Assembly (NCBI GenBank): GCA_015063725.1
Contig: SVTP01000011.1
Location: forward strand, 1-54,803
Reading direction: 5' to 3'
From: Oscillospiraceae bacterium
GTDB taxonomy: Bacteria; Bacillota; Clostridia; Oscillospirales; CAG-272
DNA length: 54,803 nucleotides
Shown: in pieces, positions 43,072 through 52,344 of the stretch
Layout: every line of letters begins with the position of its first letter
Numbering within the stretch: position 1 is the stretch's first letter
The notes under the pieces: model-generated
Told to the model about the DNA's origin: nothing
Databases searched by the model: none
The model's input: only the letters and a program-made list of their open reading frames with translations
Made by a program: the position numbers and the translations under genes

Positions 43072-43344
43072 TTGGGAATTCAAAACACCATCAAAGCCTT
43101 ATCCGATCCCATTCGACGTCAGATTTTGGAGATGTTGCGAGGTGGTCGCATGGCGGCAGGGGAGATCTCGGAAAAATTTCCCGTCAGCGGCGCGGCAATT
43201 TCAAAGCATCTGTCTGTTCTGCGCGAGGCGGATCTGATAAGAGACACCCGTGAGGGGAAATTTATTTATTACGAATTGAACACTTCCGTACTTGAGGAAG
43301 TGATGCTGTGGATGAGCAGCTTGAAAGGAGAAAAGCATGATTAA
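43072..43344 (+). CDS. ArsR-family repressor, SdpR-like
   Basis: A 90-residue winged-helix ArsR regulator with TTG start at 43072 after AAAGGAGG. The sequence NTIKALSDPIRRQILEMLRGGRMAAGEISEKFPVSGAAISKHLSVLREADLI is close to SdpR and other autorepressors and has no CxC metal site. The gene overlaps the following SdpI-like gene by eight bases. It is expected to bind the two matching TTAACC/GGTTAA operators at the operon promoter and to be relieved when the SdpI-like membrane protein sequesters it. Confidence 0.9.
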   Translation: MGIQNTIKALSDPIRRQILEMLRGGRMAAGEISEKFPVSGAAISKHLSVLREADLIRDTREGKFIYYELNTSVLEEVMLWMSSLKGEKHD

Positions 43345-43969
43345 GAAGAATTTAAAGGTTTTGATGATTACGTCTATTATTATTTTGCTCCCCATGTTGG
43401 TAGGACTCATTTTGTGGAATCAACTGCCCGATAAAATTCCGTTCCATTGGAACGCGGCAGGCGAGGTCGACGGTTGGGCATCCAGACCTGTGGCGGTGTT
43501 TGTTCCCTCTGCTGCAATGCTGGCACTGCAATGGCTGTGTTTGCTTGTTACCTCTGCCGATCCCAAAAAGCAGAACCATCCCGAGAAGTTAATTCATCTT
43601 GTTCTTTGGTTGATCCCGCTGCTCACGGTCGTTCTTTCGAGCTTCGTTTACGCAACCGCACTCGGTAGCAACGTGCGCGTTGAGGTGCTGATGCCTATCC
43701 TGCTTGGCTTGATCTTTATTGCTATTGGCAACTACCTGCCCAAGTGTAAACAAAACTACACCATTGGTATCAAAATTCCGTGGACGCTCGCAAGCGAGGA
43801 AAACTGGAACCGCACCCACCGTCTTTCGGGCTGGGTATGGGTTGGCGGCGGCATTGTGATGATGCTGGCAGGCTTTTTTGATGCCTTTTGGGTAACAATG
43901 ATCGTTGTTGCCATCATGGTTTTGGTTCCGCTTATTTACTCCTATATTCTGCACCGCAAGGGAGTATAA
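43337..43969 (+). CDS. SdpI-family immunity/signal membrane protein (DUF1648)
   Basis: A 210-residue membrane protein. The DUF1648 motif LPDKIPFHWNAAGEVDGWASRPV (31-53) is followed by LPKCKQNYTIGIKIPWTLASEENWNRTHRLSGWVWVGGG, the SdpI C-terminal motif. Six hydrophobic segments. In Bacillus subtilis SdpI gives immunity to the SdpC toxin and captures SdpR at the membrane when toxin is present. The start overlaps the ArsR gene. No SdpC-like toxin gene is visible in the window, so it may respond to toxins of other strains. Confidence 0.92.
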   Translation: MIKKNLKVLMITSIIILLPMLVGLILWNQLPDKIPFHWNAAGEVDGWASRPVAVFVPSAAMLALQWLCLLVTSADPKKQNHPEKLIHLVLWLIPLLTVVLSSFVYATALGSNVRVEVLMPILLGLIFIAIGNYLPKCKQNYTIGIKIPWTLASEENWNRTHRLSGWVWVGGGIVMMLAGFFDAFWVTMIVVAIMVLVPLIYSYILHRKGV

Positions 43970-43980
43970 CACAAAAAGAA

Positions 43981-44015
43981 CCCCCGCTCCGTTTGGAGCG
44001 GGGGATTTTTATTTT
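43981..44015. terminator. Convergent terminator
   Basis: CCCCCGCTCC/GGAGCGGGGG stem with GTTT loop and ATTTTTATTTTG tail, between the SdpI-like gene and the convergent EAPAE protein gene. Confidence 0.92.
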
Positions 44016-44041
44016 GTTTTGATGTTGTTTACTGCAACAGA

Positions 44042-45646
44042 TTATTCTGCGGGAGTTTCAACAGTCTCTTCAGCGGGAGCTTCAGCTGCTTCCTCAGCAG
44101 GAGCTTCAACAGCTTCCTCAGCGGGAGCTTCAACCTTTACTTCAGCGGGAGCTTCAACTTTTGCTTCAACTTTTGCTTCGGTCTTTTCTTCAGCCTTTTC
44201 TGCAGGCTCGTCGTCTGTGGTCTTGCCCATCAAAACTTCTTGCTTTTCATGATCGGTGAGGTTCTTGCAGAACTTGCCGGTGCAAACAACGATGGCGATT
44301 TCTGCTACGAGCATAATGCCCAAGCCAACCAGAGCGGTGGTGAGAGCAGACTTGCTGTCATCTGTGAGTACCAAGGAGGAGTATGCGCCATCCGATTTGT
44401 CAGTAAAGTTTTGATGGAGGTTTTCCATCTTGGAAACAACCAAAGGAAGGATAGCACCAACGATGAGAGCTACAGAATTGGGGATGAGGTGTGTGGGTGC
44501 ATTAACGCTGTACTTGCCTCTGGTGCCTGCAAGGGTGAGACGTTGTACGCAACCTACAAAGTATCCAATAGAGGAAAGAACAAGGCAACCATAAAGCAGA
44601 ATAAGCAGAGCGTCAATGAGGAATGCGGAGCTTACCTTAACACCCATTGCCTTATAAGCTGCAGACTCTGCGGTGTAAAGTGCCCAGTCGCCGTGCAGGA
44701 AAGTGCTGATGATGTTGGTATCAATAATGTTAAAGAAGTATACGAGGAAACCGATAGCACCGACAAGAGCACCGCCTTGAACGATGAGAGAGAAGATGTT
44801 TTTATCTTCGGGATAGTTACGGGTACGGGAAATAACAACATTGATAAAGGTGCTGATGCACGCAATAACCAAAATGGCAGCGGTACCGGAACCGAAATCA
44901 ATACCGGGGATCAGGCATTGGAAGATCATAGAGAGCAAGGGAAGTACGATCAAACCGTTGAGCTGCTTTGCAGCAACAGGAGCAGACTCGAGGGGGTTCT
45001 TAGCCTTCATGGCAACCTTAATGAGAGTAACCAATGTGCTGATGGCGAAACCGATGGGGAAGAACAGGGTAAAGCCGAGCACGTACAGAATAGCGATGAT
45101 AGCGAGGACCATTGCCAAGATTGTGCCAATACCACTCTTACCGTTGTCTGCATCATTGTCCATAACAGAACCAACTGTGGTAACGATGGCGAATGCCGTA
45201 AGAAGCGTGTTCTTGGTATCTTCAGATTCCAAAAGGGTTTTCAGCTCTTCTTTTTTGGCTTCAATGTCAACCTCTTCCTTGGGAGCGGTGGTTTCAGTTT
45301 CAATGTCTTCTACATTGTCCTTGAATCCAAGACCGAGGTCATTACCGGTCGTCTCGTCTTTTTCTGCATCTGCAATTTCCTTGGAAATTTTAACGACATC
45401 GACGATCAAAGAGATGCTTCTGATGAGTTTTACAGCGGAGATGTCAATTTTTTCGGGGATTTCAACTTCAAGCTCAGTACCATCGAGGATGTCATTGATG
45501 GATTTTTCAATTTCTGCAGCATTGTCGATGGTTTTCAGTGTGAACAGGGGAGTAAAGCTGAAAGCCAGACAAAGGATGGCGAGCAAGACACAGCCCCAGG
45601 TTTGAATCAGGGCCATCAGTCTTTTGGGGATGCGGAGTTGCAACAT
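44042..45646 (-). CDS. Hypothetical polytopic membrane protein with EAPAE-repeat tail
   Basis: A 534-residue protein of unknown function. One membrane span near the N-terminus is followed by a soluble acidic segment (about 45-140), then six or seven spans (about 150-480), and a cytoplasmic tail of repeated KVEAPAE/EEAVEAPAE units. ATG at 45646 is selected because GGAGG lies eight bases upstream. Codon use in the tail is repetitive. No enzyme motif was seen. Similar Ala/Glu/Pro tails can extend proteins through the wall or act as flexible spacers. Confidence 0.78.
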   Translation of the reverse strand: MLQLRIPKRLMALIQTWGCVLLAILCLAFSFTPLFTLKTIDNAAEIEKSINDILDGTELEVEIPEKIDISAVKLIRSISLIVDVVKISKEIADAEKDETTGNDLGLGFKDNVEDIETETTAPKEEVDIEAKKEELKTLLESEDTKNTLLTAFAIVTTVGSVMDNDADNGKSGIGTILAMVLAIIAILYVLGFTLFFPIGFAISTLVTLIKVAMKAKNPLESAPVAAKQLNGLIVLPLLSMIFQCLIPGIDFGSGTAAILVIACISTFINVVISRTRNYPEDKNIFSLIVQGGALVGAIGFLVYFFNIIDTNIISTFLHGDWALYTAESAAYKAMGVKVSSAFLIDALLILLYGCLVLSSIGYFVGCVQRLTLAGTRGKYSVNAPTHLIPNSVALIVGAILPLVVSKMENLHQNFTDKSDGAYSSLVLTDDSKSALTTALVGLGIMLVAEIAIVVCTGKFCKNLTDHEKQEVLMGKTTDDEPAEKAEEKTEAKVEAKVEAPAEVKVEAPAEEAVEAPAEEAAEAPAEETVETPAE

Positions 45647-45821
45647 AGAGAGTACCTCCAAATATAAATAAATTTGCCGCCACGTGCGCGTGCGCTCGGC
45701 GCGGTTATGTGTATTATATACCTTTTGGAGAATTTTGTCAACGCTTTTTTTGATTTTTTTTGATAATTTTGTGGTGTTTTTGTGATAAAAAACGACTTTT
45801 TTCTAAAATTGATCAAAAAAG

Positions 45822-45850
45822 CCCCGCTTTGAGAGGAGCGGGGGATTTTT
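45822..45850. terminator. yitT-end bidirectional terminator
   Basis: CCCCGCT/AGCGGGG stem with an eight-base loop, A-run on the left and T-run on the right. The stretch 45647-45821 contains no gene. Confidence 0.82.
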
Positions 45851-45856
45851 TATCTC

Positions 45857-46714
45857 TTATTTCCACACCTTTGGCTGATAGCGGATCTCGCTCACCGAAT
45901 AAACGGTTACAAAGGCTTTGGGATCTGTCTTTCTGACGAAATCCATCAGCTTGCGGTATTCGTGCTTATCCACAATGGTAATGACCTCTTTTTTGGGGGT
46001 ATTGTCATAAGCGCCTGTAATTTCGTTGAGCGTAGCACCGCTATGCAGCTCGTGCAGGATGTATGCAACGATCTCATCCAACTTGGGAGAAATGACGCAT
46101 ACGCGGCGTTTGATGTTCAAGCCAAAGATGAAATAATCCACAACAAGTCCACTGAAATAGGTTGCAAGAACGCTCAGCACCACGATCTTGCTATCATAAG
46201 AGAATGCTGCCGAAAGTGCTACGGCAATGCCGGCAAGAGAGCCTGCCTTGCCAAGCTCGATCCTGAAAAACTTGTGCATGATCTTTGCCACGATGTCAAG
46301 CCCTCCCGAGGATGCGTTGCGCGAAAAGAGGATCGCCATGGATATGCTGACCAGAAGAATATAGCACAAAACATCCAAAAGCGGGTCATCCGTCAGGGAC
46401 TTGAAGTTGGGAAGGGCAAATTCAAAAATGCCCACAAATACGGGGATAAGAATGGACGTGTAAACGGTTTTGGCGCCAAACTCAGAACCAACGAGGATAA
46501 ATCCAACGATGAGGAGCAATACGTTGAGGATCAGATTGATGGCGGACATGGGCAGGGGCAAAAAGTTGGCAAGTACCATGGCAAGTGCAGAGACACTACC
46601 AACTGCTACCGTGCTTGGCAGCATAAAAAAGAAAACTGCCACTGCTACGCCGAGAGCCCCCAGCGTAATCATTACAAATTCTTTGAAATCGCGAAACGGG
46701 TTGTTTCTTTTCAC
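45857..46714 (-). CDS. YitT-family membrane protein
   Basis: A 285-residue YitT/DUF161 protein with five or six membrane segments (for example ITLGALGVAVAVFFFMLP) and a C-terminal DUF2179 domain (about 200-285, ISPKLDEIVAYILHELHSGATLNEITGAY). The N-terminal PSTVAVGSVSALAMVL block is typical. Function in the family is not settled. GTG start at 46714, six bases after AGAGGTGAT. It lies 19 bases behind the LURP-like gene and is probably the last gene of the DJ-1 to yitT run. Confidence 0.9.
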   Translation of the reverse strand: MKRNNPFRDFKEFVMITLGALGVAVAVFFFMLPSTVAVGSVSALAMVLANFLPLPMSAINLILNVLLLIVGFILVGSEFGAKTVYTSILIPVFVGIFEFALPNFKSLTDDPLLDVLCYILLVSISMAILFSRNASSGGLDIVAKIMHKFFRIELGKAGSLAGIAVALSAAFSYDSKIVVLSVLATYFSGLVVDYFIFGLNIKRRVCVISPKLDEIVAYILHELHSGATLNEITGAYDNTPKKEVITIVDKHEYRKLMDFVRKTDPKAFVTVYSVSEIRYQPKVWK

Positions 46715-46733
46715 GAAAATATCACCTCTGATC

Positions 46734-47207
46734 TCAATCTCTTCTCGAGCATTTTTCGGCATCAATGGCAAGCACAAGCATCAAAATGCAGGTTGCGTGG
46801 TTGGGGTTGCGGACGTCGATCACATAGGTGTCTGTCCAATTAAAAAGCTCTTTGTTAACATAGGCGATGCACTGGCCCCTGTCATCAAGAATGTGGTAAT
46901 CCCATTCAAACCAGTCGCCATCTACCTGCCAGCCGTTGCAATCAATGACAAAGCGTGGGCGAAAGAAGGTGAGCTCCTTGCGAATGGAGCCTACGTAGCG
47001 ACCGTCGAGATACATTTCAAACTTGGGGAGCCAGGTGAGTACGCGCTCCTTGACCACACCGATCTCATAGCCGTGTGCATCATAAATGCGCAAGAGGTGT
47101 CCCCACGCAATGTCACCGCGCACGGTGTAGATGATGTCGCCTGCCTCGTTATAAATGTCGTAGCTGTCAAACCACGAGAACATACGTTGCTTGAATAAAA
47201 GTTTCAT
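46734..47207 (-). CDS. LURP-one-related / YxjI-like protein
   Basis: A 157-residue protein matching the LURP-one/scramblase-like fold: KQRMFSWFDSYDIYNEAGDIIYTVRGDIAWGHLLRIYDAHGYEIGVVKERVLTWLPKFEMYLDG. Repeats of beta-hairpins of this sort form a twelve-strand barrel. Role unknown in bacteria. ATG at 47207 has AGGAG five bases upstream. It sits between manA and yitT with ~20-base gaps, so it is likely co-transcribed. Confidence 0.88.
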   Translation of the reverse strand: MKLLFKQRMFSWFDSYDIYNEAGDIIYTVRGDIAWGHLLRIYDAHGYEIGVVKERVLTWLPKFEMYLDGRYVGSIRKELTFFRPRFVIDCNGWQVDGDWFEWDYHILDDRGQCIAYVNKELFNWTDTYVIDVRNPNHATCILMLVLAIDAEKCSRRD

Positions 47208-47227
47208 ATTATCTCCTCTCCCCGGTA

Positions 47228-48202
47228 TCAATATGCGGTTGCGATCAGGACAGTTCCTGTGCCTGTGAGAGTGATGTTTTCAAGACACGCAGGGAGCAGG
47301 ATACTGTCCCCACGTTGGAAGGGATAGGATGCACCGTTACACTCGATGGCGCCGTCTCCCTCAAGGCAGAGCAGGTGAGAAAGGTAGCCGTTTTGCGCAA
47401 GCGTGTGCGCATTCCCACTCAAATTAAGCTTTTCGGTGCGGAAATATTCGCAATCTGCCAGCACTGTCTCACGCGACTCGGGGAGTCCGCGAGAGTAGCG
47501 GATGGCATCGATCTCGTCCTCTCCAAAGGGGCGAATGACGTCGCACGCCTTGGCAATATGTAGCTCGCGCAAGGAGCCGTCAGCTCCGCGGCGGTCGTAA
47601 TCGTAAACACGATAGGTCAGGTCGCAGTTTTGCTGGATCTCGGCGATCAGGATGCCCTTGCCAATGGCGTGGGCAAGACCTGCGGGGATGAAATAGGTCT
47701 CTCCTGCCGCTACCTTTTGCACCTTGAGGACGGACATCAACTCACCCTTTTGCAAAGCGGCACAAAAGGCGGCGTTGTCAATGCCGTCAACAAGGCCGCA
47801 AATGATCTCGGCATCCTCGTCGGCGTCCACAATGTACCACATCTCGGTCTTGCCGCGATCGTTCTCCACGCGTGCGGCGTAATCATCGTTGGGATGTACC
47901 TGAACCGAAAGTCGGTCGGCAGCATCGATCAATTTGATCAGCAAGGGGAATTCGCCACCCGTAACGGCGGTTTTGCCCATCAGCTCGGTGGGGCGCTCGC
48001 GCAAGAGGTCGCCAACGGGTGTGCCGGCAAGAGGACCGTTTTGAATGATGCTCATTTCTTTTTGGCGCACCGTCAATTCCCAACTTTCACCAACCGTGCC
48101 ACCGTCTGGCGCGCACTTATTCCATTCGCGGGGCAGACGCGTGCCACCCCAAATGGGCGATTTTGTTACGCCCGAAAGAAAAAGCGGATAGAGTTTTTTC
48201 AT
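47228..48202 (-). CDS. manA: Mannose-6-phosphate isomerase, class I
   Basis: A 324-residue cupin-type zinc enzyme that interconverts mannose 6-phosphate and fructose 6-phosphate. Zinc-site segments SVQVHPNDDYA, GKTEMWYIV, PAGLAHAIGKG and the ILIAEIQQNCDLTYRVYDYDR block are in normal order; length fits the short bacterial form. ATG at 48202 follows AAGGA with six-base spacing. It lies 17 bases after pcrA in the same direction. Supplies or drains mannose for glycan synthesis. Confidence 0.95.
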   Translation of the reverse strand: MKKLYPLFLSGVTKSPIWGGTRLPREWNKCAPDGGTVGESWELTVRQKEMSIIQNGPLAGTPVGDLLRERPTELMGKTAVTGGEFPLLIKLIDAADRLSVQVHPNDDYAARVENDRGKTEMWYIVDADEDAEIICGLVDGIDNAAFCAALQKGELMSVLKVQKVAAGETYFIPAGLAHAIGKGILIAEIQQNCDLTYRVYDYDRRGADGSLRELHIAKACDVIRPFGEDEIDAIRYSRGLPESRETVLADCEYFRTEKLNLSGNAHTLAQNGYLSHLLCLEGDGAIECNGASYPFQRGDSILLPACLENITLTGTGTVLIATAY

Positions 48203-48219
48203 GGTTTTCCTTTTCATCG

Positions 48220-50706
48220 TCAAATTTTTTTCAGTTTAGCATAAGTTGCCATCAGCTTCTTGGTGCCGACGGTATCAAACATGATCTCATAAAGCGTGTC
48301 CGCACCCATCGACTTGACCGAGAGGATCTCGCCCTCGCCGAAATTGAGGTGCTTGACGCGGTCGCCCGGTGCGAACACCTCGCGCGTGCTACTGCCGACA
48401 CGAGGACTTGCGGGCGTGGCAGGCTTGCCAAAAGAGGGGGAAGACTGCGTACGTGTGGCGCTTTCGCTATAATAGGTGCGCTTTTGCTGCACAGGGGCGT
48501 TGTAATTGCCATGAGAGCCGTAAGCACCGTACGCACCGTAAGAGTAGTCACCGTAGCGGTTTTGCCCAACTCGTACGTTGTTGGCTTGTCCCTCGTCGAG
48601 CTTTTCGATCAGTGACTCGGGAATCTCGCTGACAAAGCGCGAGACGGGATTGTACATGGTTTGTCCGTAGAGCAAGCGGTTGCGCGTGTGCAGGATGCAA
48701 AGCTCCTTTTTTGCGCGCGTGATGGCAACGTAGGCAAGGCGGCGTTCTTCTTCCATCTCGCTCTGCCCCTCGGTGATGGTCTGCATACCGGGGAAGAGTC
48801 CTTCCTCCATACCCGGCAAAAAGACAACGGGGAACTCAAGACCTTTTGCACTGTGCACCGTCATCATCACAACGGCATCAGCGGTCTCATCGTAGCGGTC
48901 AACGTCGGCAACAAGAGCCGTCTCCTCCAAAAATCCGGTGAGCGAGGGCTCGTCGTTGTCCTGCATATATTCGAGAATGCCCGACTTGAACTCGTCGAGG
49001 TTTTCCAGACGTTCCGCCTCCTCAGGTCCTGCCGCCACAAGCATCTGGCGGTAGCCTGTTTTTTCAAGCATGATGTCAAAAAGCGCATCCAGGGGTGTGC
49101 TCCCTGCAAGACGGGAGAGATCGTTGATGATCGCCGCAAAGTTCAAAAGTGTTGCGGCACTGTTCTTAAGGGCAACAAAGGAGTCGGCACGCTCAAGCAC
49201 CGAGAACTGACTGCACTCCTGCTCGGCGGCAATCAGAGCCACCGTTTCAAGCGTTTTGGCACCGATCTTGCGGCGCGGCTCGTTGATAATGCGTGCGAGG
49301 CGCGTGTTGTCATCGTGGTTGCTGATGAGCTGCAGATATGCCACAACGTCGCGGATCTCTTTGCGGTCGGTAAAGCGCGTTCCGCCAAGAACACGGTAAG
49401 GAACCGCCGCGCGAGCAAACGCCTTTTCAATGCTTTGCGATTGTGCGTTCGTGCGGTACAGGATGGCAAAATCGCGGTAGGTTGCCTCTTTTTTGGCAAC
49501 CGCACGGGAGACGGTATCCACCAAGTAGCGCGCCTCCATGTTTTGATCGTCACAAAGCTTGAGGCGGATCTTTGCCCCCGCACCCGAGGACGTCCAAAGG
49601 GTTTTGCCCTTGCGTCCGCGGTTGTTGGAGATCACCGCGTTTGCCGCATCCAGAATGTTACCCGTCGAGCGGTAATTCTGCTCGAGCTTGATGGTTTTTG
49701 CATCGGGGAAGATCTTATCAAAGGTGAGGATGTTTTCAATGGTCGCACCGCGGAAGCGGTAAATGCTTTGGTCATCGTCGCCAACGACCATCAGGTTTTT
49801 GGTGGTGGGGTTGGTCAGGAGGACCGTCAGCTGCATTTGCGCCACGTTGGTATCCTGAAACTCGTCTACACACACGTAGCGGAAGCGACGTTGATACGCC
49901 TCGCAAATTTCGGGATAGCGGCGCAGGAGCAGAACGGTCTGCATAATGATGTCGTCAAAGTCAAGCGCATTGGACTCGCGCAGATAGCGTTGGTATTCCT
50001 CATAAACGCGCGCGATCTGCTTTTGGCGGTAATCCTGTCCCGCCTCAAGCAGGAAAGCATCGGGCGAGAGGAGCTTATCCTTTGCGTGGCTGACGGTATT
50101 GATAACGGTTTTGACAGAGAGCAGCTTTTCGTCGATGTTGAGCCGCTTCATGGCGGCAAGCATCGCCTTTTTGGTATCGTCGGCGTCATAGATGGTAAAG
50201 CCTGGGCGGTAGCCCATGCGCTCGCCGTGTTGGCGCAAAATGCGCACGCAGATGGAGTGGAAGGTGCCTGCCCAAATGTCGGTGGCGGTGTGCTCCTCTT
50301 CGGGGAACATCCGCGCCAGTCGCTCCTTGATCTCGTTTGCCGCTTTGTTGGTAAAGGTGATGGCAAGCACGCGATAGGGCTCACAGGTATTGTTAGCAAA
50401 CTGCGGCAGAATGTGCTCACGAATTGCCTCGGGCTGCAGCATCATAGCGCGCTCCAGCTCGGCAATGCGCGCTTCATCCGTTCCGTAAGGGACGTAGTCG
50501 CTGAAATAGGCATTGCCGTAGCGGATGATAAAAGCGATACGGCGCACAAGCACAGTGGTCTTGCCGCTGCCCGCACCTGCAAGGATGAGGAGCGGATCGT
50601 TTACGGTGAACACCGCCTCGCGCTGACGTTCATTCAATTCACCAAATGCTTTGTCAAACAGTCGGCGCTTGACCGAAAGATAGCGTTGTTCGATAAAGGT
50701 TTGCAT
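48220..50706 (-). CDS. pcrA: ATP-dependent DNA helicase PcrA (UvrD family)
   Basis: An 828-residue superfamily 1A helicase for repair and rolling-circle replication. Motifs: Q-motif NERQREAVF, Walker A LAGAGSGKTTVLVRR, motif II VDEFQDTN, motif III VVGDDDQSIYRFRGA, motif V MTVHSAKGLEFPVVFLPG, motif VI EERRLAYVAITRAKK. The C-terminal Gly/Tyr linker (GDYSYGAYGAYGSHGNY) ends in the RNA-polymerase-binding Tudor-like tail GDRVKHLNFGEGEILSVK. The ATG at 50706 follows AAGGAACC and the previous stop by 12 bases. No LigA neighbour is seen, unlike in Bacillus. Confidence 0.97.
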   Translation of the reverse strand: MQTFIEQRYLSVKRRLFDKAFGELNERQREAVFTVNDPLLILAGAGSGKTTVLVRRIAFIIRYGNAYFSDYVPYGTDEARIAELERAMMLQPEAIREHILPQFANNTCEPYRVLAITFTNKAANEIKERLARMFPEEEHTATDIWAGTFHSICVRILRQHGERMGYRPGFTIYDADDTKKAMLAAMKRLNIDEKLLSVKTVINTVSHAKDKLLSPDAFLLEAGQDYRQKQIARVYEEYQRYLRESNALDFDDIIMQTVLLLRRYPEICEAYQRRFRYVCVDEFQDTNVAQMQLTVLLTNPTTKNLMVVGDDDQSIYRFRGATIENILTFDKIFPDAKTIKLEQNYRSTGNILDAANAVISNNRGRKGKTLWTSSGAGAKIRLKLCDDQNMEARYLVDTVSRAVAKKEATYRDFAILYRTNAQSQSIEKAFARAAVPYRVLGGTRFTDRKEIRDVVAYLQLISNHDDNTRLARIINEPRRKIGAKTLETVALIAAEQECSQFSVLERADSFVALKNSAATLLNFAAIINDLSRLAGSTPLDALFDIMLEKTGYRQMLVAAGPEEAERLENLDEFKSGILEYMQDNDEPSLTGFLEETALVADVDRYDETADAVVMMTVHSAKGLEFPVVFLPGMEEGLFPGMQTITEGQSEMEEERRLAYVAITRAKKELCILHTRNRLLYGQTMYNPVSRFVSEIPESLIEKLDEGQANNVRVGQNRYGDYSYGAYGAYGSHGNYNAPVQQKRTYYSESATRTQSSPSFGKPATPASPRVGSSTREVFAPGDRVKHLNFGEGEILSVKSMGADTLYEIMFDTVGTKKLMATYAKLKKI

Positions 50707-50718
50707 GAGGTTCCTTTC

Positions 50719-52344
50719 TTAATTGAGGTTTACAACAGATGTGATCAGCCACACCGCAAGGCAAATAAGGAAAACGGGGGAAAGCAGACTTTCCAAGAAT
50801 GCGGCAGGCAGGCGCCGCAAGGGGAGCGGCGTGGTATAACCGGAAGAAATGTTCTTTTTTGCGTGGACGTGGTAGATCTTTCTTGCCTCTCCTGCGGCGA
50901 ATGCCGCAAAAAGCAGAAAGAGGACCACAACGCAAAAGATGAAGATCTCGTTGCTGCCTGCGTTGATGTAGAACGCCGAAAGATAGGGCTGACCGAACAG
51001 ACAGAAAACGTTATAGCAGATATGCAAAAGGATAGGTGCGAGGAAGGAACGCGTGGTGTACATTGCCGCGGCAAGAAGCGCACCCAATACCAGATAGGTA
51101 AGGAAATGCGCAAAGGAGAAATGCAGCATGGCAAACAAAAGCGCGCTTGCCACAATCGCCACACCTGCGCCGCGTTTTTCATACTCCGAGCAAAGAATGG
51201 AGCGATAGGTCAATTCCTCGCAAACGGCTGGCAGAAATGCGTAGGCAAGGATGGCATAAGCTGTCTCGGCGGGCGCACCTGTACGCGCAACAAAGGTATC
51301 GTAAAGGGTAAAGCTTCCGTCAAGAGAACGAATACCACCCGTGATGATCGAGGTCAAAAGGCTCCCCGCAATCATTACCACCAAAAGGTAAAGCAAAAAG
51401 GGAATGTGCGAAAGTCGCGGTGCGCGCAAGCGGATGCGCTCGGCAAAGCTCTCACCACGCAGCTTGCAATACAGAATAGCGGGGATGATGAAAATGAGCA
51501 CCTGTATCAAAATAACGCCCACGTATTCACTGTCTCGGTCGAGCAGACGAGTATCAACGAGACGAGAGAGCAACAGGAGCACAAAGTTCGCGAGTACCAA
51601 CAAAAGAGGTGCGTGCAAGGGCTTGGATGCTCCATCTTTACCGCCGCCCAAACGGCGGGAGCCACTCATCAGGCGGTCGTATATCTGCCGCCCCTTTGAG
51701 GTGGTCTCGTTTTTTTGAGGGGGTGTCTTTGCTTGAGGAGCCATGCTTCTTACCACCGGCTTGTCCTCGGGGTGTACGGGCTTTTTACAACGGTAAACGC
51801 CGCGCTCGGTAAAGAGCCAGTCCACAGGTAGATCGTGCGGCTCGGTTGGCACGCTTTTGAGTAGCAGCGAAGCATATGCCACGCCAACCGTTACACCGGG
51901 AAAGGTAGCAAGGTAGCGGTCATAATATCCCTTTCCGTAGCCAATGCGGTTGCCGTCAAGGTCATAAGAAAGTGCCGGGACGATGCAGAGCGAGCGACGG
52001 TCAGGGATGCATAGGGGAGCATCCTCGGGCGGCTCGGGGATCCCGTAAGCGCCGGGCGAGAGCTTTTGCCCCTCGGGCAACGTGTAAAACTGCATCGTGC
52101 CACTCTCTTTATCGCATCGCGGAAACGCGACGGGAATGCCGCGCTTTCGCGCAACGAGCGCCAAGGGGAGCAGATTGATCTCGTTCTCCAAGGGCGCGTA
52201 AATGAGCAGCATAGATGTGTTTTTAAAGAGTGGGGAATTGGAAATCCCCGCGGCAATATCGCGGTCCATCGTCTTTTTTTGCTCACGGGAGATTTCCGCT
52301 CGCTTTTGTAAAAGAATACCGCGTAAGGTGATCTTATCCATCAT
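50719..52344 (-). CDS. Fusion: 5-formyltetrahydrofolate cyclo-ligase + CPBP intramembrane protease
   Basis: A 541-residue two-domain protein. Residues 1-187 are a complete 5-FCL/MTHFS (ALSYDLDGNRIGYGKGYYDRYL signature, 125-145; N-terminal LLQKRAEIS), the enzyme that converts 5-formyl-THF to methenyl-THF. Residues about 190-240 are a charged linker. Residues 243-541 form a CPBP membrane protease with AVCEELTYRS (Glu376, Glu377, Arg381), FAMLHFSFAHF (His408) and LLHICYN (His441, Asn445). No frameshift or internal start with a good ribosome site joins them, so the fusion seems genuine. Start overlaps the DJ-1 stop (TGATG). Confidence 0.92.
   Translation of the reverse strand: MMDKITLRGILLQKRAEISREQKKTMDRDIAAGISNSPLFKNTSMLLIYAPLENEINLLPLALVARKRGIPVAFPRCDKESGTMQFYTLPEGQKLSPGAYGIPEPPEDAPLCIPDRRSLCIVPALSYDLDGNRIGYGKGYYDRYLATFPGVTVGVAYASLLLKSVPTEPHDLPVDWLFTERGVYRCKKPVHPEDKPVVRSMAPQAKTPPQKNETTSKGRQIYDRLMSGSRRLGGGKDGASKPLHAPLLLVLANFVLLLLSRLVDTRLLDRDSEYVGVILIQVLIFIIPAILYCKLRGESFAERIRLRAPRLSHIPFLLYLLVVMIAGSLLTSIITGGIRSLDGSFTLYDTFVARTGAPAETAYAILAYAFLPAVCEELTYRSILCSEYEKRGAGVAIVASALLFAMLHFSFAHFLTYLVLGALLAAAMYTTRSFLAPILLHICYNVFCLFGQPYLSAFYINAGSNEIFIFCVVVLFLLFAAFAAGEARKIYHVHAKKNISSGYTTPLPLRRLPAAFLESLLSPVFLICLAVWLITSVVNLN

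Noticed and set aside
44045-44160. Repeated DNA in the EAPAE region as a possible CRISPR array
   Set aside because: The repeats are in-frame codons for a Glu/Ala/Pro tail, too short and without spacers.
48661-51699. A 1012-codon open frame on the plus strand opposite pcrA and the 5-FCL/CPBP gene
   Set aside because: It is exactly antisense to two well-supported genes, crosses their junction, has no ribosome site and reads as non-homologous Cys/His-rich sequence. The biased codon use of the real genes keeps this frame free of stops.
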